Shown here: positions 23,539 through 30,736 of the stretch, piece after piece
Position numbering within the stretch: the first letter of the stretch is position 1
How the letters are laid out: each line of letters opens with the position of its first letter
NCBI GenBank assembly: GCA_041663485.1
Contig: JBAYMO010000012.1
Coordinates: 1-41,494 of the forward strand
DNA from: 02-FULL-45-11b sp041663485
GTDB taxonomy: Bacteria; Patescibacteriota; Patescibacteriia; Buchananbacterales; UBA6539
Reading direction: 5' to 3'
DNA: 41,494 nt
The notes under the pieces: model-generated
Told to the model about the DNA's origin: nothing
Database searches by the model: none
What the model saw: only the letters and a program-made list of their open reading frames with translations
Made by a program: the position numbers and the translations under genes

Positions 23539-24909
23539 ATGTCTAATCTTGGAAAAATTCGAAAAGTCATCGGCCCGGTCGTTGACGTTTACTTTGAAAA
23601 GAAAATGCCGGAAATTTATAACGCTTTGGAAGTTAAAAACGGCAAAGAAACTTTGGTTCTGGAAACTCAACAGCATTCCGGTGGCAATGTCGTACGCGCC
23701 GTGGCCATGGGTTCCACTGACGGTTTGCGCCGGGGCATGGATGCCTTGGATACCGGCCGGCCGATTTCGGTGCCAGTTGGTCCGGAAACTTTGGGTCGCA
23801 TGTTTAATGTTTTAGGTGAGCCGATTGATGACAAAGAACAGGTTAAATCTAAAGAAACTTGGCCGATTCACCGCAGCGCCCCGGCTTTTGTGGAGCAATC
23901 AACTCAGGTAGAAATTTTTGAAACCGGCATTAAAGTAATTGATTTAATTTGCCCCTTTGTTAAAGGCGGTAAAGTCGGTTTATTCGGTGGCGCCGGCGTC
24001 GGCAAGACCGTGGTCATTCAAGAATTAATTAGAAACATCGCGGCGGAACACGGCGGTTTCTCGGTTTTTGCCGGAGTCGGCGAACGTACTCGCGAAGGTA
24101 ATGATTTGTATCGGGAAATGACGGATTCTGGAGTTTTAAAAAATACTACCATGGTTTTTGGTCAGATGAATGAACCGCCTGGATCCAGAATGAGAGTAGG
24201 TTTAACCGCTTTGACTATGGCTGAATATTTCCGTGACGCGGAGAAAAAAGACGTTTTGCTTTTCGTAGATAATATTTTTCGTTTCACCCAGGCCGGTTCG
24301 GAAGTTTCGGCTTTGCTCGGACGCATTCCTTCTGCCGTCGGTTATCAGCCGACTCTGGCCACGGAAATGGGGGAGATGCAAGAAAGAATCACCACCACGA
24401 AAAACGGTTCCATTACTTCCGTGCAAGCCGTTTATGTTCCGGCGGACGATTTAACCGATCCGGCGCCGGCCACCACTTTTGCCCATTTAGACTCAACCGT
24501 GGTTTTGTCTCGGCCCTTATCCGAATTAGGTATTTATCCGGCTGTTGATCCCTTAGATTCTTCTTCCACGATTTTGGATCCAAGAATTGTCGGGGAAGAG
24601 CACTATAATGTGGCTCGCGGGGTGCAGAAAGTATTACAGCGCTATAAAGACTTGCAAGATATTATCGCCATTTTGGGTATGGAAGAATTGTCCGACGAAG
24701 ACAAGCAAACCGTTTCTCGCGCCAGAAAGATTCAAAGATTTTTATCCCAGCCATTCTTTGTGGCTGAAACCTTTACTGGTCGTTCAGGTAAATACGTCCC
24801 GCTCAAAGAAACCGTTAGGGCGTTTAAGGAAATTTTGGCCGGTAATTTTGATGATGTGCCGGAGCAGGATTTCTATATGAAGGGCGGGGTTGACGATTTA
24901 AGAAAATAA
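23539..24909 (+). CDS. atpD: ATP synthase F1 subunit beta
   Basis: 456 residues, the catalytic subunit. The Walker A P-loop GGAGVGKT is at 150-157, with the general base Glu182 and Arg183 in VGERTREGNDLY. LLFVDNIFRFTQAG is the Walker B and following segment, and the DELSEED-equivalent loop reads EELSDED. All residues needed for ATP synthesis are present. It is separated from the small TM protein by 20 bases and from atpC by 17. Confidence 0.97.
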   Translation: MSNLGKIRKVIGPVVDVYFEKKMPEIYNALEVKNGKETLVLETQQHSGGNVVRAVAMGSTDGLRRGMDALDTGRPISVPVGPETLGRMFNVLGEPIDDKEQVKSKETWPIHRSAPAFVEQSTQVEIFETGIKVIDLICPFVKGGKVGLFGGAGVGKTVVIQELIRNIAAEHGGFSVFAGVGERTREGNDLYREMTDSGVLKNTTMVFGQMNEPPGSRMRVGLTALTMAEYFRDAEKKDVLLFVDNIFRFTQAGSEVSALLGRIPSAVGYQPTLATEMGEMQERITTTKNGSITSVQAVYVPADDLTDPAPATTFAHLDSTVVLSRPLSELGIYPAVDPLDSSSTILDPRIVGEEHYNVARGVQKVLQRYKDLQDIIAILGMEELSDEDKQTVSRARKIQRFLSQPFFVAETFTGRSGKYVPLKETVRAFKEILAGNFDDVPEQDFYMKGGVDDLRK

Positions 24910-24926
24910 GTGCATAATAAATCTTT

Positions 24927-25370
24927 ATGAATAAGCTTAAGTTCAAGATTGTTACTCCGGAAAAGGTAGTTTATCAAAAGGAGATTGATCAAGTAACTTT
25001 GCCGACTCAATCGGGCGAGATTACGGTTTTGCCTAATCACGTGCCTTTGCTTTCGGCTTTGAAAGCCGGGGAGTTAGTGATTAAAGAAGAGGGCAAAGAA
25101 ATTGCCTTGGCTGTTTCCGGTGGTTTTGTTGAGATCAGAGCCAATGAAGTGATTGTTTTGACTGATTCAGCCGAACGAGCTGAAGAGATTGACGAAGAAC
25201 GCGCTCAAGCGGCTAGATTGCGCGCGGAGAAGTTAATGGAAGAAATGAAGAATCGTGAAGACGTGGATTATACCAGCCTAGCCTCAAAATTAGAAAAAGA
25301 GTTAGCTCGACTCAAAGTAGTGAGAAAAAGAAAGCATGGCGAAATGCCAAAGATTGAAACCGAGCAATAA
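24927..25370 (+). CDS. atpC: ATP synthase F1 subunit epsilon
   Basis: 147 residues. The N-terminal beta-sandwich shows LKFKIVTPEKVVY, TLPTQSGEITVLPNHVPLL and FVEIRANEVIVLTDSAERA. The C-terminal alpha-hairpin (about 90-140), rich in Glu, Arg and Lys, can inhibit ATP hydrolysis when extended. It is the last gene of the operon. No clear terminator separates it from the carbonic-anhydrase-like gene 33 bases on, so read-through is possible. Confidence 0.95.
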   Translation: MNKLKFKIVTPEKVVYQKEIDQVTLPTQSGEITVLPNHVPLLSALKAGELVIKEEGKEIALAVSGGFVEIRANEVIVLTDSAERAEEIDEERAQAARLRAEKLMEEMKNREDVDYTSLASKLEKELARLKVVRKRKHGEMPKIETEQ

Positions 25371-25387
25371 TTATTTTATTCTTAACC

Positions 25388-25392
25388 AGGAG
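25388..25392 (+). promoter_or_regulatory. Shine-Dalgarno site of the carbonic-anhydrase-like gene
   Basis: AGGAG, 11 bases before ATG 25404. The spacing is long, but the motif is clear and most neighbouring genes have none. Confidence 0.5.
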
Positions 25393-25403
25393 TAGACAAA
25401 TAT

Positions 25404-25805
25404 ATGCATCATTGCCAAACCCAAGTTTTTCGTTGTATGGATTGGCGCATCAGCGACGATGATTACGCCAAGCTTTGTGCCCAGCTCGGTATTGACCGAC
25501 ATGACACCATTTCGGTCGCCGGTGCCGGCAAGGATCTAGTTTCATCCCAGCCAGGTGAATCAGACTTTTTGTTAAAACAAATTGGGATTGCCCGCGATAA
25601 ACACGGTATCAATGAAATCATTATTCTTTTTCATGACGACTGCGGTGCTTATGGTATTGCCGATTTGGCAGCCGAAGAAGCAGCTCAGAGAGCTGATGCT
25701 GATAAGATCCGCAGTTTACTGGCCGTTAAGTTTCCGGCTTTGCTCTTAAGATGTTATCTGATCAAGGATACGCCAACGGGCCAGTTCACTGTCGATCAGT
25801 TTTAG
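25404..25805 (+). CDS. Miniature beta-carbonic-anhydrase-like protein
   Basis: 133 residues, shorter than the usual 190-220. It keeps the complete zinc and catalytic pattern of beta-carbonic anhydrases: Cys11-x-Asp13-x-Arg15 (RCMDWR), a glycine-rich VAGAGK near 38-43, and His77-x2-Cys80 (FHDDCG). The sequence between and after these is diverged, and the C-terminal helices are missing. It could hydrate carbon dioxide or act on a related small substrate such as carbon disulfide or carbonyl sulfide, as some family members do. It follows atpC closely and ends before a terminator. Confidence 0.75.
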   Translation: MHHCQTQVFRCMDWRISDDDYAKLCAQLGIDRHDTISVAGAGKDLVSSQPGESDFLLKQIGIARDKHGINEIIILFHDDCGAYGIADLAAEEAAQRADADKIRSLLAVKFPALLLRCYLIKDTPTGQFTVDQF

Positions 25806-25819
25806 TGGTTAAGATAGGC

Positions 25820-25850
25820 AGGCGCGACTATGAAGTTAGCGCCTTTTTTT
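25820..25850 (+). terminator. Intrinsic terminator (plus strand)
   Basis: AGGCGC and GCGCCT flank a 13-base loop and are followed by a seven-T run. It ends the ATP synthase/carbonic-anhydrase transcripts. Confidence 0.8.
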
Positions 25851-25883
25851 ATTAAAAAATCAGTCCCGCTGGGCGAGACTGAT
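25850..25883 (-). terminator. Intrinsic terminator of the DUF475 gene (minus strand)
   Basis: On the minus strand ATCAGTC and GACTGAT form a stem around a GC-rich loop, followed by TTTTTTAAT. It faces the plus-strand terminator immediately beside it. Confidence 0.75.
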
Positions 25884-25904
25884 AAGTAAAACGTAAGTAT
25901 TATC

Positions 25905-26843
25905 TTATGCTTTTTTAATATTTTTTTTATTTTCCGTCTTTTTTAATTCATAGTAGGATAACCAAAGAAAAGCCAGCAAAATAATCAGCGTATTAAGCGG
26001 AGCCAGCCAGAAGGGAAATTCCCGGCCAAAACTTTCCAAAACCATGACGCCGCCCAAAATGCCGATTGAGTACATGGCACCATTTTTTAAATAAGCTAAT
26101 TTGGAAATTATGTCTACGCCCTTGATCGTAATTTCTCGAACCACAAAAGCGCCCAAGCCGTTACCGATTAAAATCAGAGGCACGGAAATGGTAAAGGCAA
26201 AAGCGCCGATAACGCCGTCAATGGAAAAAGACGCGTCTAAGACTTCTAGATATAAAATTTTACTCCAAGCGCTCATATGTCCCGACACTAATTCTTTTTC
26301 TTTTTCCTCGGCGTTGCGTTTGAAGCCGTCCGTAATGAAGAAGGCGGTGGAGCCAATTGAGGCCGACAGCGCGAGCAGGGAATTGGCTTGCAAAGAGTAA
26401 TAGATAATTGCCGTAAAAAATAGAGAAGCAATCGCGTAGAACCAAACCGATTGGCGATGGATTATAGCTTCCAAGCGATGAGCATAATTTTTTTCTTCCA
26501 AGAATAACCAGCTTAAAAATACCATAAATAAGTAAACGCCGCCGCCTAAAAGCAGTAAAGGCTTTGATTTATCAACGTATTCAGTAATTTCCGCGCTGCC
26601 GGAAAAAGTAAAAGTAATTAGCTCAACAATAGAAAGGCTGGGGTTGGCAAACCAAACAATAATAAACGGCAAAATACCCCTAACCACAAAAACCGCCAAA
26701 AGCAGACCCCAGACTAAAAAGATTCTTCGAAATTTTTCTGGCAGGGTTTTTAAAACGTGGGCGTTAACTATCGCGTTATCAACGCTGCTGATGACTTCAA
26801 AAAGACAGAGCCCAATAATGATGACAATAAATTCAAAAATCAT
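25905..26843 (-). CDS. DUF475/TerC-superfamily integral membrane protein
   Basis: 312 residues with about eight or nine TM helices. The opening FEVISSVDNAIVNAHVL and a second internal FSIDGVIGAF each place Asp within the membrane, as in TerC/Alx proteins, where paired acidic residues handle divalent metal (manganese export in Alx). FVVRGILPF matches DUF475. Hence a metal efflux or membrane-partner role is likely, but the substrate is not shown. It has its own extended -10 promoter and terminator. An Nramp-like importer-family protein is encoded at 34438, so both directions of divalent metal movement may be represented. Confidence 0.8.
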   Translation of the reverse strand: MIFEFIVIIIGLCLFEVISSVDNAIVNAHVLKTLPEKFRRIFLVWGLLLAVFVVRGILPFIIVWFANPSLSIVELITFTFSGSAEITEYVDKSKPLLLLGGGVYLFMVFLSWLFLEEKNYAHRLEAIIHRQSVWFYAIASLFFTAIIYYSLQANSLLALSASIGSTAFFITDGFKRNAEEKEKELVSGHMSAWSKILYLEVLDASFSIDGVIGAFAFTISVPLILIGNGLGAFVVREITIKGVDIISKLAYLKNGAMYSIGILGGVMVLESFGREFPFWLAPLNTLIILLAFLWLSYYELKKTENKKNIKKA

Positions 26844-26869
26844 AGAAATTTTAATTATTTAATATTACT

Positions 26870-26878
26870 ATTTTAGCA
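26870..26878 (-). promoter_or_regulatory. Extended -10 of the DUF475 gene
   Basis: TGCTAAAAT on the minus strand, 26 bases before ATG 26843; same core as the histidine kinase promoter. Confidence 0.6.
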
Positions 26879-26902
26879 CAAGTTGGTTGTTGGCGTAAGG
26901 GT

Positions 26903-26931
26903 AAAAAAAGAGCCAAACGTGTGTTTGGTCT
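26903..26931 (-). terminator. Terminator overlapping the ankyrin gene stop codon
   Basis: On the minus strand AGACCAAAC and GTTTGGCT form a stem followed by CTTTTTTT. The first stem base lies in the TGA stop of the ankyrin gene (26931-26933). Confidence 0.75.
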
Positions 26932-27257
26932 CATTCGTCATCCTCCAAAAAGCGGGCGATATCTTCAAACTCCAATTTAATAGCAATCTGACGGGGCGTT
27001 CTGTGCTCATTGTCTGTGAGTCTGGGGTCTGCCCCATTATCACAGAGCATCGCGACCGCTTCGAAATCGCCGGCCTCGGCCGCGTAATGAAGAGCGGTTT
27101 TCCCCGCCATTTGACAAGCTGTGTCAATGTCCGCGCCGGTATTCAACGTCTCTTCAACCATCTCCCAGTTGCCATCACGAGCGTAATTGATCAACTCTTG
27201 ATTTAGCCGTTTGAGATGATTCTTCAGTACTCTTCGTCGGGTTTTAGTTATCGCCAT
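26931..27257 (-). CDS. Ankyrin-repeat protein
   Basis: 108 residues. After a basic N-terminus (about 1-17) come three ankyrin units: ELINYARDGNWEMVEETLNT, then GKTALHYAAEAGDFEAVAML with GADPRLTD, then RTPRQIAIKLEFEDIARFL. The TALHYAAEAG core is textbook. Ankyrin repeats bind other proteins; no enzyme domain is attached, so this is likely an adaptor or inhibitor. It has one of the two strongest Shine-Dalgarno sites in the window and a terminator that begins at its stop codon, both unlike most neighbours. Its codon use looks less AT-biased. It may be expressed at a higher level or be recently acquired. Confidence 0.88.
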   Translation of the reverse strand: MAITKTRRRVLKNHLKRLNQELINYARDGNWEMVEETLNTGADIDTACQMAGKTALHYAAEAGDFEAVAMLCDNGADPRLTDNEHRTPRQIAIKLEFEDIARFLEDDE

Positions 27258-27262
27258 CTTAA

Positions 27263-27270
27263 CCCCTCCT
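27263..27270 (-). promoter_or_regulatory. Strong Shine-Dalgarno site of the ankyrin gene
   Basis: AGGAGGGG on the minus strand; AGGAGG is seven bases from the ATG at 27257. This is the full anti-Shine-Dalgarno complement, rare in this window. Confidence 0.8.
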
Positions 27271-27369
27271 GCAAGGTTCGCTGTTGATTGGTTTTATCTT
27301 AGACGATTATTAAAAAAATGGCAAGAACAAAAAAATGAGCCAATTAGCCCAAGTTTTTTTCAGAAATAT

Positions 27370-27990
27370 TTATATTTTTTTTAAATTTTTGAGATGGCGC
27401 CAGACGTAAAGTAAAATCATTAAAATCACCAGCGCTAATATAGTCATATCAAAGGCGTGAAGTTTTTCCCGGATTAATTCCCAATTATTACCCATTTTGA
27501 TTCCCAGCCAGGCAAAGAGAAAGCACCAGGGCAGAGCGCCAATAAAAGAGTAAAAGCAGAATTTTTTTATATCCATTTTGGCAATTCCAGCCGGAAAAGA
27601 AATGTAAGTTCTAACAACCGGCAAGAGCCGGCCGAAAAAGACCGCCCAATCGCCGTATTTATTAAACCAATGATCGGCTAAATTTAAATCATGTTTGGAA
27701 ATTAAAAACCATTTGCCGTATTTTTCAATCAGAGGCCGGCCGCCCCAGAGTCCAATATAATAAGCCAGAGCCGAACCGGCTAAATTTCCTAAGCTACCCA
27801 ATAAACCAACCCAAAAAAATGAGAGTTGACCTTTGGCAACCAAGAAACCGGCAAAAGGCATAATAATCTCGGAGGGAATCGGTAGGCCGCATGATTCTAA
27901 GAACATTAGCAAAAAAACCCCGGTATAGCCGAGATAGCCGATAATACTAATTATGATATTAGCTAGAATGTCGATAATACCCGAAATCAT
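27370..27990 (-). CDS. DedA-family membrane protein
   Basis: 206 residues with five or so hydrophobic segments. Family motifs are clear: FLESCGLPIPSEIIMPFAGF (about 28-47), GNLAGSALAYYIG, and GRLLPVVRTYISFPAGIAKM, containing the conserved acidic and arginine residues. DedA/VTT proteins act as lipid flippases or scramblases, in some cases recycling undecaprenyl phosphate. That role would suit the envelope-polymer genes nearby, but is not shown here. Its -10 lies six bases before the ATG, giving a leaderless mRNA. Confidence 0.92.
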   Translation of the reverse strand: MISGIIDILANIIISIIGYLGYTGVFLLMFLESCGLPIPSEIIMPFAGFLVAKGQLSFFWVGLLGSLGNLAGSALAYYIGLWGGRPLIEKYGKWFLISKHDLNLADHWFNKYGDWAVFFGRLLPVVRTYISFPAGIAKMDIKKFCFYSFIGALPWCFLFAWLGIKMGNNWELIREKLHAFDMTILALVILMILLYVWRHLKNLKKI

Positions 27991-27996
27991 AATTTC

Positions 27997-28002
27997 ATTA
28001 TA
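27997..28002 (-). promoter_or_regulatory. -10 element, leaderless start of dedA
   Basis: TATAAT on the minus strand, six bases before ATG 27990. It is divergent from the GT-C-like gene, whose promoter starts at 28026. Confidence 0.6.
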
Positions 28003-28025
28003 GCGTATTGTGAGTTCCGAGTAAA

Positions 28026-28055
28026 TTGGAATAATCAGGGGAAATAAGGTAAAAT
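28026..28055 (+). promoter_or_regulatory. Promoter that decides the start of the GT-C-like gene
   Basis: TTGGAA (28026-28031), an 18-base spacer and TAAAAT (28050-28055). ATG 28056 touches the -10 and would fall upstream of the transcript, whereas ATG 28062 lies at the expected +1. This favours the second ATG and a leaderless mRNA. Confidence 0.6.
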
Positions 28056-28061
28056 ATGTTC

Positions 28062-29234
28062 ATGGACAATTTTATTATTTTCTTAAAAATTATTTTTGCC
28101 CTCGCGATTATTTGGCCGAGAGGGTACATGCTGATTTATTTAATTGATCGAAGCAAAAGTTTTAGCTTCGGTTTTAAATTTTTTGTCGGCTGGTTGATTG
28201 GTTTGGCCGGATTTACTTTGGATGTTTTTTCTTATAATGTTTTCATGGGTTTTAAGTTCAGTTATTTGATTTTTCTTTGGGGAGCAATTTCGCAGATTTT
28301 TGGTTTTGGTTTCATGGTTTTTTTGTTTGAGCGCAAAGTACCTTGGCCAAAATTTAAAAGATTCAAGGGTTTTATTCAAGAAAAAATCGTAACTTTTAAA
28401 AATTATCCCAACTTTGAAAAAGTATCTTTAATTTTTTTGGTTTCCGTGATTCTTTTACAGTTATTTATTGTCTCCAGCCGAATTAACAGCTACCCAATCT
28501 ATACCCAAGACAATGGGCAGAGTCTAAACTTTAAAGCCAAAACAATTTTTTTCAGTAGAAATATTGTCCAAGACCCGCAGAGTGCTTTTTATCTTGGCGG
28601 TGGTGAAAGTGTCAAACCGCTTAATGACACCATGCTTAGAGTTTGGCTATCAGCTAACAGTGGTTACTCAGAAAGAAATTTGAATTACATCAGCGTCTTT
28701 TATTATTTATTACTGCTGGCAATTTTTTATTTTTGTCTGCCAAAAAATTCCAGCGTGGTTTTTAAAAATTTTACAACGGCCATTCTGGCTTTTCTGCCGC
28801 CCTTAATGTTTGGCGTTGAACGCGTTCCGAGTTCGGATTGGCTGCTGGCGATTTTTATGATGTTGATGCTAGTGGGCTATTATTATTACTTAGTCGGTCA
28901 GGGCAATTCTTATTTTTATTTTTCAGGCATTGCTTGGGCATTCGCGGCTTGGACGGATAACTCCGGCTTATTGTTTTTATTCCCGGCTTTGCTGCTGGCC
29001 ACCACCATAACGCTGGCTTTAAAAAAGGTCAGTAAAAAAGATTATTTATTGAGTTGGTTTTTTGCCATTTTAACCGCGTTTACCTGGTTGTCATTTATTA
29101 TGGCTAAAAAAGTAAATATCATGGATTATGATTTGTCTTATTTCTTTTTTCAATTTTTGCCGTTAATAATACTTTTTGCCGCTATGGCTTTACAAACATT
29201 GGTAAAATATTTAAAAAAGTTGTCGGCAATTTAG
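28062..29234 (+). CDS. Polytopic membrane protein, GT-C-like
   Basis: 390 residues with about ten TM helices. A larger extracytoplasmic segment (about 150-200, with YTQDNGQSLNFKAK) follows the fourth or fifth helix. The layout and the helix pair around RVPSSDWLLAIFMMLMLVG resemble GT-C glycosyltransferases that use polyprenyl-phosphate sugars, but no acidic motif in the first external loop can be named with confidence. The start was placed by the promoter. The next gene encodes a GT-B glycosyltransferase 40 bases on, supporting a role in glycan assembly. Otherwise function unknown. Confidence 0.6.
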   Translation: MDNFIIFLKIIFALAIIWPRGYMLIYLIDRSKSFSFGFKFFVGWLIGLAGFTLDVFSYNVFMGFKFSYLIFLWGAISQIFGFGFMVFLFERKVPWPKFKRFKGFIQEKIVTFKNYPNFEKVSLIFLVSVILLQLFIVSSRINSYPIYTQDNGQSLNFKAKTIFFSRNIVQDPQSAFYLGGGESVKPLNDTMLRVWLSANSGYSERNLNYISVFYYLLLLAIFYFCLPKNSSVVFKNFTTAILAFLPPLMFGVERVPSSDWLLAIFMMLMLVGYYYYLVGQGNSYFYFSGIAWAFAAWTDNSGLLFLFPALLLATTITLALKKVSKKDYLLSWFFAILTAFTWLSFIMAKKVNIMDYDLSYFFFQFLPLIILFAAMALQTLVKYLKKLSAI

Positions 29235-29256
29235 TTTTGGCTTGAGCGGATTTTTT

Positions 29257-29265
29257 TGTTAAAAT
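29257..29265 (+). promoter_or_regulatory. Extended -10 of the GT-B gene
   Basis: TGTTAAAAT preceded by a T run and ending nine bases before ATG 29275; leader of about three bases. Confidence 0.6.
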
Positions 29266-29274
29266 AAATAAACT

Positions 29275-30627
29275 ATGAATAATAACAATCAGCGTCATAT
29301 TAAAGCCTGGATTATTTCAGTTGATATGGGTTATGGCCACCAACGAGCGGCCTTCCCTTTGAAGTATTTGGCTCAGGGCGGAAAAATCATCAGCGCCAAT
29401 AGCTATCCGGGCATTCCGGCGAAGGATCGCAGAATCTGGCAGGAAAGCCGGAGGGTCTATGAATTTATCTCCCGCTTTAAGAAAGTACCTTTTATCGGAG
29501 GCAAAGTTTTTGAGTTTTATGACAACTTGCAGGAAATTCCTAAATTTTATCCGCGGCGGGATTTATCCAAGCCGAGCATGCAAGTTAAAACCATTTATAA
29601 TTTAATCAATAAGCAGCAATGGGGGAAGCATTTGATTGATCGGCTGGCAAAAAAACCAATACCGCTGATTACGACATTTTTTGCCACGGCGTATATGGCC
29701 GAGGTATTTAATTACCCCGGGGAAATTTATTGTCTGGCGACCGATACTGACATCAGCCGCGCCTGGGCGCCGCTTCATCCGGCCGTCAGCCGAATTAAAT
29801 ATTTCGCGCCGAATTACCGCGTCGTTGATCGGTTGAAACTTTATGGTATTAGTGCCGAAAAAATATTTTTGACCGGTTTTCCTTTGCCTTTGGAAAATAT
29901 TGGCACCGAGCGTTTGGAGATTTTAAAAAATGATTTGGTTAATCGATTGGCTAATTTGGATCCCCAAAGAGATTACTGGAAGCGTTATCAGCAAGATGTT
30001 AAACGATTTTTAAAGATTAAAAATTTGCCCAGTCAGACTAATCATCCCTTAACGGTAACTTTCGCGGTGGGCGGCGCCGGCGCTCAGAAGGATATTGCCG
30101 CTACGATTCTAACCAGTTTGAGCCAGCAGATTTTAGAGAAAAAAGTCAGAATGATTTTGGTGGCCGGTATTCATAATTCAGTCAGTACTTTTTTTAGGCA
30201 GACGGCGCGTCAGGCGGGGCTGAGAAACGAATTGGGCCGGGGCGTCAAGATTATTTTTGCCAGCTCCAAGGAAGAATATTTTAAAAAATTCAACCAAGCT
30301 TTGCGGGTGACGGATATTTTATGGACTAAACCTTCGGAATTAAGTTTCTATTGCGCCTTGGGCGTGCCGATTGTCATGTCGCCGCCAATCGGTTCACAGG
30401 AAGATTTTAATCGGCGCTGGCTAAGAACCATTGGTTCGGCCGTAAGTCAAGATGATCCCAAGTATGCTAACGAGTGGCTGCTGGACTGGGTTAATAGCGG
30501 TTGGTTCGCCGAAGCGGCGATGCAGGGTTTTGTGGAAGCGCCCAAATTCGGTACTTACAATATTGAAAAAATTATTTCCCATAAATTCGCTGAAACCAAG
30601 ACGCCGAAGATGATTATGCAGTATTAA
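29275..30627 (+). CDS. GT-B-fold glycosyltransferase, MurG/MGDG-synthase-like
   Basis: 450 residues, cytoplasmic. The N-terminal strand and loop IISVDMGYGHQRAA (13-26) match the GGGH-type acceptor loop of GT28 enzymes. The C-terminal half has FAVGGAGAQKDI, the LVAG strand, and TKPSELSFYCALGVPIVMSP, equivalent to the donor-binding block of MurG and monogalactosyl-diacylglycerol synthases. Such enzymes transfer a sugar from a nucleotide donor onto lipid acceptors at the inner membrane face. Substrates are not identified. An insertion around 215-255 is rich in charged residues. It is followed by a long stem-loop terminator. Confidence 0.75.
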   Translation: MNNNNQRHIKAWIISVDMGYGHQRAAFPLKYLAQGGKIISANSYPGIPAKDRRIWQESRRVYEFISRFKKVPFIGGKVFEFYDNLQEIPKFYPRRDLSKPSMQVKTIYNLINKQQWGKHLIDRLAKKPIPLITTFFATAYMAEVFNYPGEIYCLATDTDISRAWAPLHPAVSRIKYFAPNYRVVDRLKLYGISAEKIFLTGFPLPLENIGTERLEILKNDLVNRLANLDPQRDYWKRYQQDVKRFLKIKNLPSQTNHPLTVTFAVGGAGAQKDIAATILTSLSQQILEKKVRMILVAGIHNSVSTFFRQTARQAGLRNELGRGVKIIFASSKEEYFKKFNQALRVTDILWTKPSELSFYCALGVPIVMSPPIGSQEDFNRRWLRTIGSAVSQDDPKYANEWLLDWVNSGWFAEAAMQGFVEAPKFGTYNIEKIISHKFAETKTPKMIMQY

Positions 30628-30629
30628 CT

Positions 30630-30694
30630 AAGAAAATAGGAAATTAAATTCAAAATTCCATTTTGATTGGCCGATTTCTTGTTTTCTTAATTTT
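30630..30694 (+). terminator. Long stem-loop terminator
   Basis: AAGAAAATAGGAAAT (30630-30644) pairs with ATTTCTTGTTTTCTT (30674-30688), using two G-U pairs, and is followed by AATTTTTTG. An inner CAAAA/TTTTG stem lies in the loop. Confidence 0.6.
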
Positions 30695-30719
30695 TTGTTT
30701 TTACTTTTCGAATTATTTT

Positions 30720-30728
30720 TGATAGAAT
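30720..30728 (+). promoter_or_regulatory. Extended -10 of the oxidoreductase operon
   Basis: TGATAGAAT ends eight bases before ATG 30737, supporting that start over an upstream in-frame ATG at 30695, which would precede the promoter. Confidence 0.6.
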
Positions 30729-30736
30729 ACCAAAGT

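Noticed and set aside
27291..27369. Terminator for the DedA gene
   Set aside because: T runs are present on the minus strand but no stable stem precedes them, so I could not support a terminator.
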